This document shows, piece after piece, positions 51,149 through 63,874 of a stretch of DNA of 64,000 nt. The notes under the pieces are model-generated. The model worked only from the letters and a program-made list of their open reading frames with translations. It was not told the DNA's origin and made no database searches. Both the position numbers and the translations under genes were made by a program. Position 1 is the first letter of the stretch. Each line of letters begins with the position of its first letter. Source of the DNA: Nemopilema nomurai (lineage: Eukaryota; Cnidaria; Scyphozoa; Rhizostomeae; Rhizostomatidae); the NCBI GenBank assembly GCA_003864495.1, contig ML133395.1:526307-590306 (forward strand). Direction: 5' to 3'.

Positions 51149-51555
51149 ATGTCTGACGCCCCAGCTAAAGGAGGAAAACAGGCCCCAAGGTCGCCAAGAA
51201 GGGAGAGAAGAAAGCAGGAGTTGGTAAAAAGGGTGGCAAGGCCGGCTCAGGAGAAAAGAAAAGGACGAAGAAGCGCAAGGAAAGCTACTCTATCTACATC
51301 TACAAGGTGCTCAAACAAGTCCACCCTGACACGGGAATCTCCAGCAAGGCCATGAGCATCATGAACTCGTTTGTCAACGACATTTTCGAGAGGATCGCTC
51401 AAGAAGCCTCGCGACTTGCCCACTACAACAAGAAGGCGACGATCACTTCGAGGGAAATCCAGACATCTGTCCGACTTCTCCTTCCCGGTGAACTTGCCAA
51501 GCATGCTGTCAGCGAGGGCACCAAGGCCGTCACCAAGTACACGTCCAGCAAGTAA
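51149..51555 (+). pseudogene. H2B: Histone H2B, unit 3, frameshifted by one base
   Basis: It follows unit 1 H2B except for one missing G near 51187 (CCCCAAGG where units 1, 2 and 4 have CCCCGAAGG). Total length is 407. The frame breaks after [13 protein letters not shown] and reads through the basic tail into an unrelated arginine-rich peptide, so no histone fold is made from the normal start; the fold frame is open from an internal Met at 51307. Two further substitutions occur (acgggaatct in place of acaggaattt), both synonymous. The lesion differs from that of unit 2. Confidence 0.8.
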
Positions 51556-51615
51556 ACTACCTGACCTGCCCTGGAGAGTTTGGTACATGCTGCTCTCAAA
51601 CGGTCGACAAAAAAC

Positions 51616-51631
51616 AGCTTTTTTAAAAGCT
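51616..51631 (+). terminator. Histone mRNA 3' stem-loop, H2B unit 3 (AG...CT class)
   Basis: AGCTTTTTTAAAAGCT followed by ACCAAA. Confidence 0.88.
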
Positions 51632-52076
51632 ACCAAATTCGCCAATTTTTTCCTCAACCTCGAACACACACGACCAATTGTTTACCATTTTATTTTTTCA
51701 ACATTTTGTTTTAACTTAAGCGAGTGAGAGTGCCATCGCCCAATTTTGTTATCAAAAACACTATCGAAAACCCTCAGAATGAAAGCCATTTAGTGAGAAA
51801 CTATAGGCCGATGTTATTGAGGAGTGCTGCCCTCATGTAAGGGACTGATTTTAAATTTGGTATTTTCAGGATCCTTATTTGATTATTCCAAATATACATC
51901 AAGCATGAACTCTTTTATACCGAACCCTGATTGTTCTGCCAACCCTCAATATTCTCAAATTTTTTAACCTAACCTAACATTTTTCTTAAATCATTCCTGC
52001 CCAACACAAAAACTCTTGATAAGAAATTCTCGAAGAAGCATACCAAATTTGTAAAGCTGAAATAGTATCCATAATA
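51632..52076. other. H2B-H1 spacer, first part, unit 3
   Basis: Unit 2-like up to about 51935, then unit 1-like. No gene. Confidence 0.5.
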
Positions 52077-52212
52077 CAGGGCCTCCGAAAAAGGGGGTGC
52101 CACGGCCCCCGCACTTTTTTGTAAAACAATAGAGCTTTTCTAAATATCTTTTGCCATGATTGTTAAAATCTTCATTGGCCCCTCCACTTTCCAACCTGCG
52201 TCGGAGCCCCTG
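52077..52212. repeat. 136-bp MITE, unit 3
   Basis: Same length and ends as at 24443-24578, with only a base or so of difference. The right flank has four extra bases (tatg) compared with unit 1. Confidence 0.85.
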
Positions 52213-52545
52213 TATGTAATACATGATATCTTTCAGCCCTTTTCCCTGATAAATGCACTTTTGATGAAAAGCAAATTTCACTGTTTTTAGAAAAACTAGT
52301 TTCTACTTTGTGGAGGCAATCGGTATCTGCGTGATGGTTATTTCACTTGCAATTTTAGTTAAAACTAAGCTAAACGAACAAACATGATAGGTAATTTTGG
52401 GTAACCACCTTCATTTATCCCATCAAATCAAAAGTACAACTTATTTAGAAATTGGGATAGTCCCACACAATTACAAGGCCAACATGATTTATATGATACA
52501 TGATACAAAGCCGTGTGCATAAAATCAAATTCAGTTTATTTTGTC

Positions 52546-53772
52546 CAGGGGCGTAAATATTGGGAGTGGGAGGGGGGGTTGCCCCACCCAACATTTTGTC
52601 GGGCAAACGACAGACAAGATGTTCGCAAATCCGTAACTGTCGGGTAAAATCTTTCAGTCTACCGATATCTTTCAAAGACTCGCTGGGTATATCGTATCGG
52701 TATACTGTTAAACTTTGAGTCCTTCTTCGTCAATATTTCGAGTAAATCACTATTTGGAGTGACTCCGCCAGCCTAAACGCCTATCAGCTAACCACTCTTG
52801 AAAACTGGCGTCGGTTCTTTGCGACCCAGTAATACATTTTTCAACATGATTTTTTCTGAATGAGTCCAGCACCAGCATCATTGGCCTAGCCATCCTGGAT
52901 GCCGCAACAATTTTACCAGTGTCTGGACGACGAAACCCAAATGGCTCATTTTCGAAGGAACTTTGATAAAATCATCTGCTGTAAGTAGTCGCTCATCCTC
53001 ATTGCCATTACAATATTTTACGAAAAAAAGTTAACACGACTGAACTGCAGCTTTTCTACTCGTAAATTGATCTAATAATACCCGTTTTCTCTTTTACAAG
53101 AAACCTAGATTGGGTCCTATTACTAAAAGTTTCTTAATTTTTCACTAGTTTCTAGTACTAAAAGTTTCTTATTTTTAGATAAACATCAAATTTTGCTCCT
53201 TCCCTTGTATATTAATTGTATTAAAGTTTATGACCCAACAGTAAGATTTGATATTGTATCTTTTCTTCATTATTCTTATGGAAACAGGGGTACTTTTTAT
53301 CGAGACACCCGGTACAGTGTGCTTTAATTCTTTTATTATTTTTGTATTGTTACCGAGACACCCGGTACTTATTATTTTCCGGCTCAGAAAGTCAGCTTTA
53401 TTTTTTGGAGTTTCTTAAAAATATTGATTTAGTTCTAAAAGTTTTTTAAAATTTCGGGGCCTTAGTACTAGTCTTCCTATAAACCGATTTCTTATCATAA
53501 AAGAAACGTGTAAACACTGATTGACATATGAAGAGCAAGGCATTGACTTGTGGTTCAAAGGTTAATACAAAAACTAAACAAAAATACGTAAAAATATCAG
53601 ACAATTACAAATGCAACAAATTTCATAGCGGTTTTAAAACATAGAAGAAACACCGCGAAGGCTTCTCCCATAACAGATTCCATAACATTTTAGTCGGTCA
53701 GTGGCGAAAATGTCGGGCAAAATATTATGTACACCCCCCCTCCCCTAAAGAAAAATACTAGTTACTCCCCTG
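52546..53772. mobile_element. hAT-type non-autonomous element, unit 3 (1227 bp)
   Basis: Same insertion point as in units 1 and 2; closest to unit 1 in its interior. The poly-G tract near the left end is interrupted. Confidence 0.8.
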
Positions 53773-54228
53773 TCTTTGTCTCCTTTCAACATCAAGAAAA
53801 GTAACCCTTTCCCTTCATTTACAGGTGAAAAATGTTAAAATGTTATAAGTTTAAAATGCCCATGTTCACTGTTCAAAATGAGTGCTGATTTCCAAATTTC
53901 AATTTCGTGAATTTCAAATTTTCAAACAATTATGCATTACGATATATTCCTTGTGCAAATCGTCAGATTTTTCAAAATCAGCTTCGTTTGGCCTTTTCGA
54001 AGTTTGTAACGACAGATCATAACTGCTATCTAGAGTTGTGCTTCCTCAATCCTAATTTCAACTTAATTTTTCACGCCCCACGAGCTTTCGAAAAGCTTGC
54101 ACAGTCTGTTCAGCAAGCCACTGTTTGAAAGTCTCCAAAACATCCATCCATTATCATTTTCGAAGTTTGCAGAGGAAGGAAACAAATCTAGTTTAACGTG
54201 GAACGTAAGTATTTCATGTCAGAAACTT
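53773..54228. other. H1 upstream block, first copy, not followed by H1
   Basis: This matches 26185-26610 up to the gtggaacgtaag motif, but the sequence then diverges instead of entering the H1 promoter. Confidence 0.6.
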
Positions 54229-55429
54229 ATTTTGAGTTTGAAGGCTTAAGGATCCTTATAGGATGATTCCAAACAAACATTAAACATAAACTCATTTTAA
54301 GAATACCTACATTTTGCCAAGCCTCAATAATCTTTACATTTTTTAGCCTAGCCTAAAATTATTCTTAAATAATTCTTGCCCAACACAAATTCGTGAAAAG
54401 AATTTCACCAAGAAGCATACAGATTTATTAGTCTTTCAATTTTAATCATAATTCAAGAAAGCTTTTAGCCTCTTTCCTTGATTAATGCTCTTTTAATGTA
54501 AATCATAACTGGCTGTTTTGAAGAAAACTAGTTTCTAATTTCTGTATCCGTTTGATGGTCATTCATTCGTTTGATGTTTATTTCACTCAGTTTCAGTTTT
54601 ATTTTAAAAATACCACTGGATGCATACATTTGTTGAAGATCAGAAACAATCCAGGCTTAAAAGTATAAACAATTTAAGAGGAAGTTAACTAATATAAACA
54701 TAATAGAAAAAATCAAAAGTAGAGGAGAAACAAGCTAGCACTGTTTCACTTGCAGTGTTAGTTCATTTGTTCACCCAACAAGATTTTCAATGCTTCCATA
54801 GAACACACAAAACTAAACTAAATGAATGAACTTGACATGTAATTCTGGATAACCATTTTCATGTATCCCATCAAATCAAAAATATATTTTATTTAGAAAA
54901 TGAAATAGTCCCACAGAATTACAAGGCCAACATGATTGAATATATACAAAGCCGTGTGCATCAAATCGAAATCAGTTTATTTTGTCTCCTTTCAACATCA
55001 AGAAAAGTCACCCTTTCCCTTCACCCTTTCACATTCGCGAGTAACATCTCTCACCTTCATTTACAGGTGAAAAATGTAAAAATTTTATCAGTTTAAAATG
55101 CCCATGTTCACTGTTCAAAATGAGTGTGGACTTCCAAATTTCAATTTCATGAATTTTCAATTTTCAAACAATATGCATTACGATCTATTGTGCAAATCGT
55201 CAGATTTTTAAAAATCAGCTTCGTTTTGCCTTTTCGAACTTTGTAATGACAGATCATAACTGCCATCTAGAGTTGTGCTTCCTGAATCCGAATTTCAACT
55301 TAATTTTTCGCGATCCAAGAGCTTACGAAAGGCTTGCACAGTCTGTCCAGCAAGCCACTGTTTTAAAGTCTCCAAAACACCCATCCATTATCATTTTCGA
55401 AGCATGCCGAGGGAGGAAACAAATCTAGT
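54229..55429. repeat. Diverged duplicate of the H2B-H1 spacer, without the MITE or hAT element
   Basis: It starts with a counterpart of 51870 (aggatccttat), continues through the gcccaacacaaa and aatcgaaatcagtttatttt blocks, and reaches the H1 upstream block at 55070-55430. Where the other copies carry the MITE and the 1.2-kb hAT element, this copy has continuous DNA. Found only in unit 3. Confidence 0.75.
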
Positions 55430-55805
55430 TTAACGTGGAACGAAAGCATTTCTCGACAACGCAACACGATGTGGAGAATTGCGCTCATAGGCATTACCTC
55501 TACCCCTCAAAAAGCATCTTTATGAAGAAATTAATACATAGAGAGTTTTATTTCGATACTTTGAATAATCTTTTTGCGTTATTTCAATAACTATGTGCCA
55601 ATTAAAGTAGGCAAAGAAGCACAACATCGACGGCCATTTTGGCCTGAGCAGTCAGCGGTCACGTGTACTTTTGGCGCCTAGATGCAAAATGATTTTGAAT
55701 CGTTGACCGAAAGTGAAGGAGGGCATCCAGTTTTGTGTCGCAGTTGCGAAGAACTTTACGTTAGATTGTCGAACCATTTGCTCATTTCCAAAAAAAGCCA
55801 TCGTT
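55430..55805 (+). promoter_or_regulatory. H1 promoter, unit 3
   Basis: CACGTG at 55660-55665 and TTTTGGCGCC at 55669-55678. Confidence 0.7.
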
Positions 55806-56438
55806 ATGGATTCATCTGCGGCGTCACCTAAGAAAACCAAAAAGGCAGCAGCACCCAAGAAGCCGGCTGCTCATCCTGCATACAAGGACATGATCGCGGA
55901 GGCAATCAGAAGCCTGAAGGAAAGAAACGGCTCGTCGAGGCAGAAAATAGCCAAGTATTTGCAGGCTAATTACAAAGGCCTTGGTGATGAGAGCGCTTTG
56001 AAGAGAAACCTGAAGGCTTCCTTGAAGAAACTTGTCGCATCGGGCTCACTCGTGCAGACGAAGGGGGTGGGAGCTTCGGGGTCGTTCAAACTACCTGTCG
56101 CCGCGAAGAAAGCAGCAGCAGAAAAGAAGCCGGTCGCAGCAAAGAAAGCTGTGAAAAAGCCAGCAGCACAGGCTAAGAAGAGTACGCAGGCTAAAAAGGC
56201 CAGTACCAGCTCAGTGAAGAAGAGTCCCGCGAAAAAGAAGGCAACGACAGCGAAGAAAGCAACTGGTGCTAGCAAGTCCCCCAAGAAGCCCAAAGCTAAA
56301 GTAGCCAAGAAACCAAAGGCTGCTGCAAGCAAGAAGGCTTCGGTGGCTGGAAAGAGCAAACCGAAAAAGGCTGCAGCTAAGAAGACGGCAAAGTCACCTG
56401 CTGCAAAGAAATCCAAGGCCAGCAAGTCGAAGAACTGA
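55806..56438 (+). CDS. H1: Linker histone H1, unit 3
   Basis: The 210-residue protein is identical to unit 1, with a visible synonymous change (aaactacc against aagctacc). Upstream and downstream DNA also match unit 1 far better than unit 2, so this H1 and its downstream spacer appear to be a recent copy of the unit 1 segment, or the reverse. Confidence 0.97.
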   Translation: MDSSAASPKKTKKAAAPKKPAAHPAYKDMIAEAIRSLKERNGSSRQKIAKYLQANYKGLGDESALKRNLKASLKKLVASGSLVQTKGVGASGSFKLPVAAKKAAAEKKPVAAKKAVKKPAAQAKKSTQAKKASTSSVKKSPAKKKATTAKKATGASKSPKKPKAKVAKKPKAAASKKASVAGKSKPKKAAAKKTAKSPAAKKSKASKSKN

Positions 56439-56493
56439 GGGCTCAGTTCTCCAGACATGTTCGTCTTAGTGCGCCATCCTGTCCATGCAAAAC

Positions 56494-56509
56494 AGCTTTT
56501 TTAAAAGCT
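56494..56509 (+). terminator. Histone mRNA 3' stem-loop, H1 unit 3 (AG...CT class)
   Basis: AGCTTTTTTAAAAGCT followed by ACCAAATAG. Confidence 0.88.
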
Positions 56510-57089
56510 ACCAAATAGTTGGATATCTTGTCTTGACAAGCCTTGTTGGCTGCATCGATCACTCGCATTTTTAATGGCTTTTTTGCTTTCTGCGTAGACC
56601 AACCCAACATTAAAATGAGCATACCTATAGCTTAAATGGTTACTGATTGTTTCAGCTTAACCATAACTGTGATCTGAAGGTTTCCGTCCAGAAACTCTGA
56701 AACATGTGGTGGGTTGGCTTGGTAACATTTAGAGAAGCTTTTTAATACTGTGGTTCTGTAATGCATGCAAAATAAGTTTTGAAAGAAGCAACTTGAGACT
56801 TGTCTTTGAACACTGTGAATATTAGTTTTTATTGGGAAGTGAAGAAAGCATTATATTCTAAAATGAAGGCTCAACCTATTTATCATAACCTGTGTCAGGC
56901 TCAACCTCTTTTCTGTTAGGTAAAGTTAAATTTTTAACACACTGTTTTCATAAAACCAGCAGTTCTGGACTCTTTGTTAGCAATGAAATGTGTGGAATTC
57001 AAATTGAATAGTGACTTAGAAAGTTTTCCATCCAATCTGACAAAAGTGAATTTTGGGGCACTTTTTGAAACACTTTCTCACCCAGCTTC
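56510..57089. other. H1-H3 spacer, first part (units 3/4)
   Basis: Nearly identical to 27681-28249. No gene. Confidence 0.5.
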
Positions 57090-59120
57090 TCGCTATTTGC
57101 TTTAAGAGATGTGAATAAAGTTCTCATTCCTATCATTCTTGGACCAGATTTCTAAAATTTCAGCAAAGTTTGGTATTGTTGTGAAGACAAACAATTTCAA
57201 AAAACTAAATTCCCTGAAAGCTATCAATCTAGGACTTGATTTTGATATTTAACTATTATTTTTAACCAGCATTAAAACAATTTACCATGTGTTGATGTTG
57301 AATTGATGTAAAACAAAGTTTAAATTCTGCATTCTCAATAAAAAGGTAGTTTTAATTTATTTTCATTCCCAGTTTTTAGTAAATTTCATCAAGAGTTGTG
57401 AAGGGAGCTTCTTTTGCTATCATTTCATCAAATCAACCAATACTTTCATCATATGTCCAGTGATGTAAAAGAAAGTTAAAACGCTGTAGTAATCCCAAAT
57501 GGCAAGCAGTTTTATAGTTTGGTTTGATACTTTTTGAGGTTTTCATCAAGATTTGCATAGGAAGCTTCTTTTAGTAGAATCATTCCAAAATCAACAACAA
57601 GCAATTCATCATATATTGGTGTTGTTTGATGTAAAACAGTCCAGTGAAAATAGTCCATTTCCATAAAACAAGCATTGTTTTATTCTTGGGTTTTATAACT
57701 TTTTGAGATTGTTCATCAAAAGATGTAAAAGAAGCTTCCTCCTCTATCATTATTGAGGGAAAAGTTAAGCATTTCATTATATGATAGTGTTGTTTGATGT
57801 AAAATAAAGTGAAAACATTGTATTCCAATAAAACAAGCAGTGTTTTATTACGACTTATTACCTTTCTTTGATTTTTCACCAAGTCTTGACTCATCATTCT
57901 AGACTCAATAACCTAGGATTTCTTTGTACCTTTATGCAGTTTGATGTAAAATGAAGTGAAAACACTATATTTCCATGAAATAAGCAAGGTTGCACTTGGG
58001 TTTGATAACTTTTTTATGGTTCTTTATAAAGGGTTTTAGAGTAAGCTTCTGTTGTAATCATGCCAAAAACAACAATCAAACAGTTTGTCATATGATTGTG
58101 TTGTTGATTCAAAACAAAGTTAAAATTCTGTATTCTTATTAAGCATTTTGATTTGATTTGGATTCCTAGTGTTGGGTGATTTTCATCAAGAGTTGTAAAG
58201 AAAGCTTACTTTGCTATCATTCCAGAATCAATAATCATACATTTCTTCATATGTTGGTGCTATTTGCGGGTAAAATAAGAAGAACTGTAGTTCCATAAAG
58301 CAAGCAGTGTTCTACTTAAGTTTGATAACTTTTGTAGTTCTTCTTCAGGACATGGAAGGAATTCTTCTTTTTAAGTCACTCTTGATTCAATAACCAAATA
58401 TTTAGTGATATAAAAGTGGCTTTTTATGTAAAACAAAATGAAAATACTGCCTTCCCAGAAATCAAGTAGTATTATTCTTGGGTCTGACAATTTTTGAAGA
58501 TTCTCTATCTATACTCAAGCACTTCTTCATATGAAAGTGCTCTTTTTTGTAAAACAGAATGAAAATGCTGAATCTCCATAAAACAAGAAGTTTTTTCTTG
58601 GGTCTGACAACTTTTTGATGTTCTTCTTCAAGACATGCAAAGCCAGCTTCTTTGATATCATTCCAGAATCCATAATTAAGCAAAATTCACCATTGATAGT
58701 GTTGTTTGATTTAAAGCAAAGTTAAAATTATGTATTCTTATCAGACAAGCAGGTTTGATTTGATTTGGATTCCTAGTGTTGGGTTATTTTCATCAAGAGT
58801 TGTAAAGGAAGCTTCTTTTTATGTCATCTCATAATCATCAATCAATGTTTCTATCATATGTTGGTGTTCTTTGATACAAAACAGAGTAAAAACACTGTTT
58901 TCACATAAACAAACAGTGTTTTACCTGGATTTGATAATTTTGTTGGGTTAACTCAAAACTTTTAAAGGAAGCTTTTTGCTATCATTCCAGAATCAACAAT
59001 AAAACAGGTAATCACAACTTGGTCCAGTTTGGTGTAAAACATCATAAAAATGATAAATTCCAATCAAACAAGAGGTATTATATTTGGGTTTGATATTTTT
59101 TGAGATTTTCATCAAGAATT
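57090..59120 (+). repeat. 158-bp satellite block, H1-H3 spacer (units 3/4)
   Basis: Module by module the same as 28250-30290, with only scattered single-base differences. Confidence 0.88.
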
Positions 59121-59884
59121 GTAACAAAAAGTGTTAATATTACACAAGAGGGTTGAAGGAGCCCGCCATTCCATCATTTTCAAATGAGTTTTCTACCAAT
59201 TAAATTTCGACCAAATTTGTCTGCATTGCATTGTGATATGTAAAAGATGTTTTCTTACTGTTTGTGCATTACGCAGAGAAGGCTTCAATGAAGAGTTTTC
59301 TCCATCCCATCATTTCAATATCCTTTTCTTAATTCTAAACAATTTACCACGTGTTGATAAGAAATGTAAGACCTGGTTTTGACTTGAAAATGTCGGCACC
59401 AGTTTACCCGTAAGACACACCTAGTCATACTACATTCACGAAATATCTGACCTAAAATGATTTTTCTAGAACGTAAAAAGGGGCAGCTGTATCGCGTTGT
59501 TTATGTAATGGAGACAACTTTAGATTTCATTTTGAGAACAGTTGCGTGGATTTACAAAAGAAAGGTAGATGCAGTTTTTCAGAATAATGTGTCTGTTAGC
59601 ATTATAGATAGAAGTTAACTAGGGGCTTTCGGAAACCCTCTAATCAGAGTAACTCATTAGCGTTGCCAAAAGAATACTAGCTATAAAGAATATAAATAAT
59701 ATCAACTTTGACTAATTAGTAAACTGTAAGATGAAGTTTTTTCGAAATTAAATGATTCAATTTAGCAATTTTATATTGTGCTTTATACTTTGGTAGGTTT
59801 TGTACATGAATGCATAGGCGGAAATCTATAGAGAATATCGCTGTGTGTAATGGGATAGAGAAACATCGTTTCTGGCGTCGTGGT
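59121..59884. other. H1-H3 spacer, last part (units 3/4)
   Basis: Nearly identical to 30291-31044. No gene. Confidence 0.5.
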
Positions 59885-59900
59885 GGTTTTTAAAAAAACC
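59885..59900 (-). terminator. Histone mRNA 3' stem-loop, H3 unit 4
   Basis: Minus-strand GGTTTTTTTAAAAACC; unchanged although the H3 frame upstream is broken. Confidence 0.9.
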
Positions 59901-59946
59901 GTTTTAAACGAAATCTCATCCGTCAAGATGTGATGGAGTGAGTTGC

Positions 59947-61379
<1,433 letters not shown>

Positions 61380-61444
61380 ATTCATGTTGCTGGTCCTTCC
61401 TGTCCGGCAATCAACATTCGTCCAAGTGCAGCACGCAGAAAAAC

Positions 61445-61460
61445 AGCTTTTTTAAAAGCT
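61445..61460 (+). terminator. Histone mRNA 3' stem-loop, H4 unit 4 (AG...CT class)
   Basis: AGCTTTTTTAAAAGCT followed by ACCAAA. Confidence 0.88.
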
Positions 61461-62166
61461 ACCAAAAATGCCAAAGTTGCCTGATTTGGGCCTCGTAGCT
61501 TCACACGATTTCAAATTTTGGTTTCCTGCTTTACGTTCAGTAGCTACATTTCGTCAATTTATACTTCTACCCGTTGATTCGTTTGAAATTACCGAATCTG
61601 GTCCTGCATATTGCCTTGTTGTACGTTATGCCAGTAGATTCAGGGGCGGATCCAGCAATTAGTCAAATTTTCCTTCCTTTACAGAAAACATGAAACAAGC
61701 CCGTTTATAGTCACATAATGTGTCGGGTCAGTTATTGCTAAACTTGATTCTAAATTACTCCATCGTATCGTTGAGGAATTTTTTCCTTATTTGTCAGAGG
61801 TTCAACTGTCAATCGTCGTTCATAGTTGCCTGTAGGTAGAAAATAATTCACTTAGCAGACTATATTGAGATATATATTGGCTTTTCGGGATTGAGTTTGC
61901 GATACCAAGACCAACAACTACTTTTTCTACAAATTGCCACGGATTTTAGTTTGGAGCACTGGGGCTGATGAGCTCGCCCAATACCGACCCTAAAATGCCC
62001 AATATGAAGTAAACATAACAACAACGAGAAATGTCGAAAAAATGTACCGGCACAAGTATGGAGGAAGGAAAACCTCGTAAACCAGTAACTAGAAATTGGT
62101 ATTCTATGAGTAAGTAAGAATGTCGTGTGTGTCACAAGAAGGTAAACCAATTTTAGCATCTTTGGT
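61461..62166. other. Short, satellite-free H4-H2A spacer, unit 4
   Basis: It holds diverged counterparts of both ends of the usual spacer (ataatgtgtcggg near 61717, gatgagctc near 61965, cccaatatgaag near 61998) but no satellite module. No gene. Confidence 0.7.
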
Positions 62167-62182
62167 GGTTTTTAAAAAAACC
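62167..62182 (-). terminator. Histone mRNA 3' stem-loop, H2A unit 4
   Basis: Minus-strand GGTTTTTTTAAAAACC followed by ACCACCAAAGATG. Confidence 0.9.
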
Positions 62183-62226
62183 GTTTTTCAATGCAAAGAT
62201 AACCAGAGATGGCCAACCGAAGCGAC

Positions 62227-62610
62227 TTATGATTTGGCGGCCTTCGTCTCAGTCTTCTTTGGAAGAAGCACTGCCTGAATGTTGGGCAAGACACCACCCT
62301 GTGCAATGGTGACTCCACTCAGCAACTTGTTCAACTCCTCGTCGTTCCTGATGGCGAGCTGCAAGTGACGAGGGATGATTCTTGACTTCTTGTTGTCTCT
62401 TGCTGCATTGCCAGCCAACTCCAAGATTTCTGCAGACAGATACTCGAGTACGGCTGCCAAATAGACGGGAGCCCCAGAGCCAACTCGCTCGGCATAGTTG
62501 CCCTTCCTCAACAATCGGTGGATACGTCCGACTGGAAACTGTAATCCAGCTCTGGATGTCCTAGATCTCGCCTTAGCCTTGGCTTTTCCACCTTTTCCAC
62601 GTCCAGACAT
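62227..62610 (-). CDS. H2A: Histone H2A, unit 4
   Basis: The 127-residue protein is identical to the other three copies. Its stem-loop and the first 120 bp of downstream DNA are shared with units 1-3, but the spacer beyond is the short type. Confidence 0.98.
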   Translation of the reverse strand: MSGRGKGGKAKAKARSRTSRAGLQFPVGRIHRLLRKGNYAERVGSGAPVYLAAVLEYLSAEILELAGNAARDNKKSRIIPRHLQLAIRNDEELNKLLSGVTIAQGGVLPNIQAVLLPKKTETKAAKS

Positions 62611-62947
62611 GATTGCTATAATAATAGATTTTCTTAAACGAGTTGACTTGACTGCGAAAGTGCAAGGGAACGATTGCTAGTAGTACCCGCCAAAAGCAAC
62701 ATTTCAAAGCGGCATTCATTCGAAACGCGCCAATCGTCGCCTGCTCGAGTCGGCCATTTCGACGAACCAGGCGAAGACAGCCAATCGGCTGCGACCCTGG
62801 TCGGTCACGCGGTCTTCGGGCTCATTCTCGATGGCGAGGCGAGCTGGACTCAAATAAAGCAAGCGTGCCTTGGCGCCAAACCATCAAACCGAACTTGCTT
62901 GTCTCGAATCGAGAGTTGAGTGAATTTTTAAGAGAAAAGTCGCAAAC
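62611..62947. promoter_or_regulatory. H2A/H2B divergent promoter, unit 4
   Basis: Two CCAAT boxes as in unit 1 and TTGGCGCCAAA at 62870-62880. Confidence 0.75.
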
Positions 62948-63355
62948 ATGTCTGACGCCCCAGCTAAAGGAGGAAAACAGGCCCCGAAGGTCGCCAAGAA
63001 GGGAGAGAAGAAAGCAGGAGTTGGTAAAAAGGGTGGCAAGGCCGGCTCAGGAGAAAAGAAAAGGACGAAGAAGCGCAAGGAAAGCTACTCTATCTACATC
63101 TACAAGGTGCTCAAACAAGTCCACCCTGACACAGGAATTTCCAGCAAGGCCATGAGCATCATGAACTCGTTTGTCAACGACATTTTCGAGAGGATCGCTC
63201 AAGAAGCCTCGCGACTTGCCCACTACAACAAGAAGGCGACGATCACTTCGAGGGAAATCCAGACATCTGTCCGACTTCTCCTTCCCGGTGAACTTGCCAA
63301 GCATGCTGTCAGCGAGGGCACCAAGGCCGTCACGAAGTACACGTCCAGCAAGTAA
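62948..63355 (+). CDS. H2B: Histone H2B, unit 4
   Basis: Intact, 135 residues, protein identical to unit 1; one synonymous change near the end (gtcacgaag against gtcaccaag). With unit 1 it is one of two H2B copies here that encode a full protein, and both sites hit in units 2 and 3 read normally. Confidence 0.98.
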   Translation: MSDAPAKGGKQAPKVAKKGEKKAGVGKKGGKAGSGEKKRTKKRKESYSIYIYKVLKQVHPDTGISSKAMSIMNSFVNDIFERIAQEASRLAHYNKKATITSREIQTSVRLLLPGELAKHAVSEGTKAVTKYTSSK

Positions 63356-63417
63356 ACTACCTGACCTGCCCTGGAGAGTTTGGTTCATTCTGCTCTCAAA
63401 CGGTCGACATAAAAAAC

Positions 63418-63433
63418 AGCTTTTTTAAAAGCT
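63418..63433 (+). terminator. Histone mRNA 3' stem-loop, H2B unit 4 (AG...CT class)
   Basis: AGCTTTTTTAAAAGCT followed by ACCAAA. Confidence 0.88.
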
Positions 63434-63874
63434 ACCAAATTCGCCAATTTTTTCCTCAACCTCGAACACACACGACCAATTGTTTACCATTTTATTTTTT
63501 CAACATTTTGTTTTAACTTAAGCGAGTGAGAGTGCCATCGCCCAATTTTGTTATCAAAAACACTATCGAAACCCTCAGAATGAAAGCCATTTAGTGAGAA
63601 ACTATAGGCCGATGTTATTGAGGAGTGCTGCCCTCATGTAAGAGACTGATTTTAAATTTGGTATTTTCAGGATCCTTATTTGATTATTCCAAATATACAT
63701 CAAGCATGAACTCTTTTATACCGAACCCTGATTGTTCTGCCAACCCTCAATATTCTCAAATTTTTTACCTAACCTAATATTTTTCTTAAATCATTCCTGC
63801 CCAACACAAAAACTCTTGATAAAAATCTCGAAGAAGCATACCAAATTTTTAAAGCTGAAATAGTATCCATAATA
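63434..63874. other. H2B-H1 spacer, first part, unit 4
   Basis: Matches unit 3 including its switch from unit 2-like to unit 1-like sequence. No gene. Confidence 0.5.
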
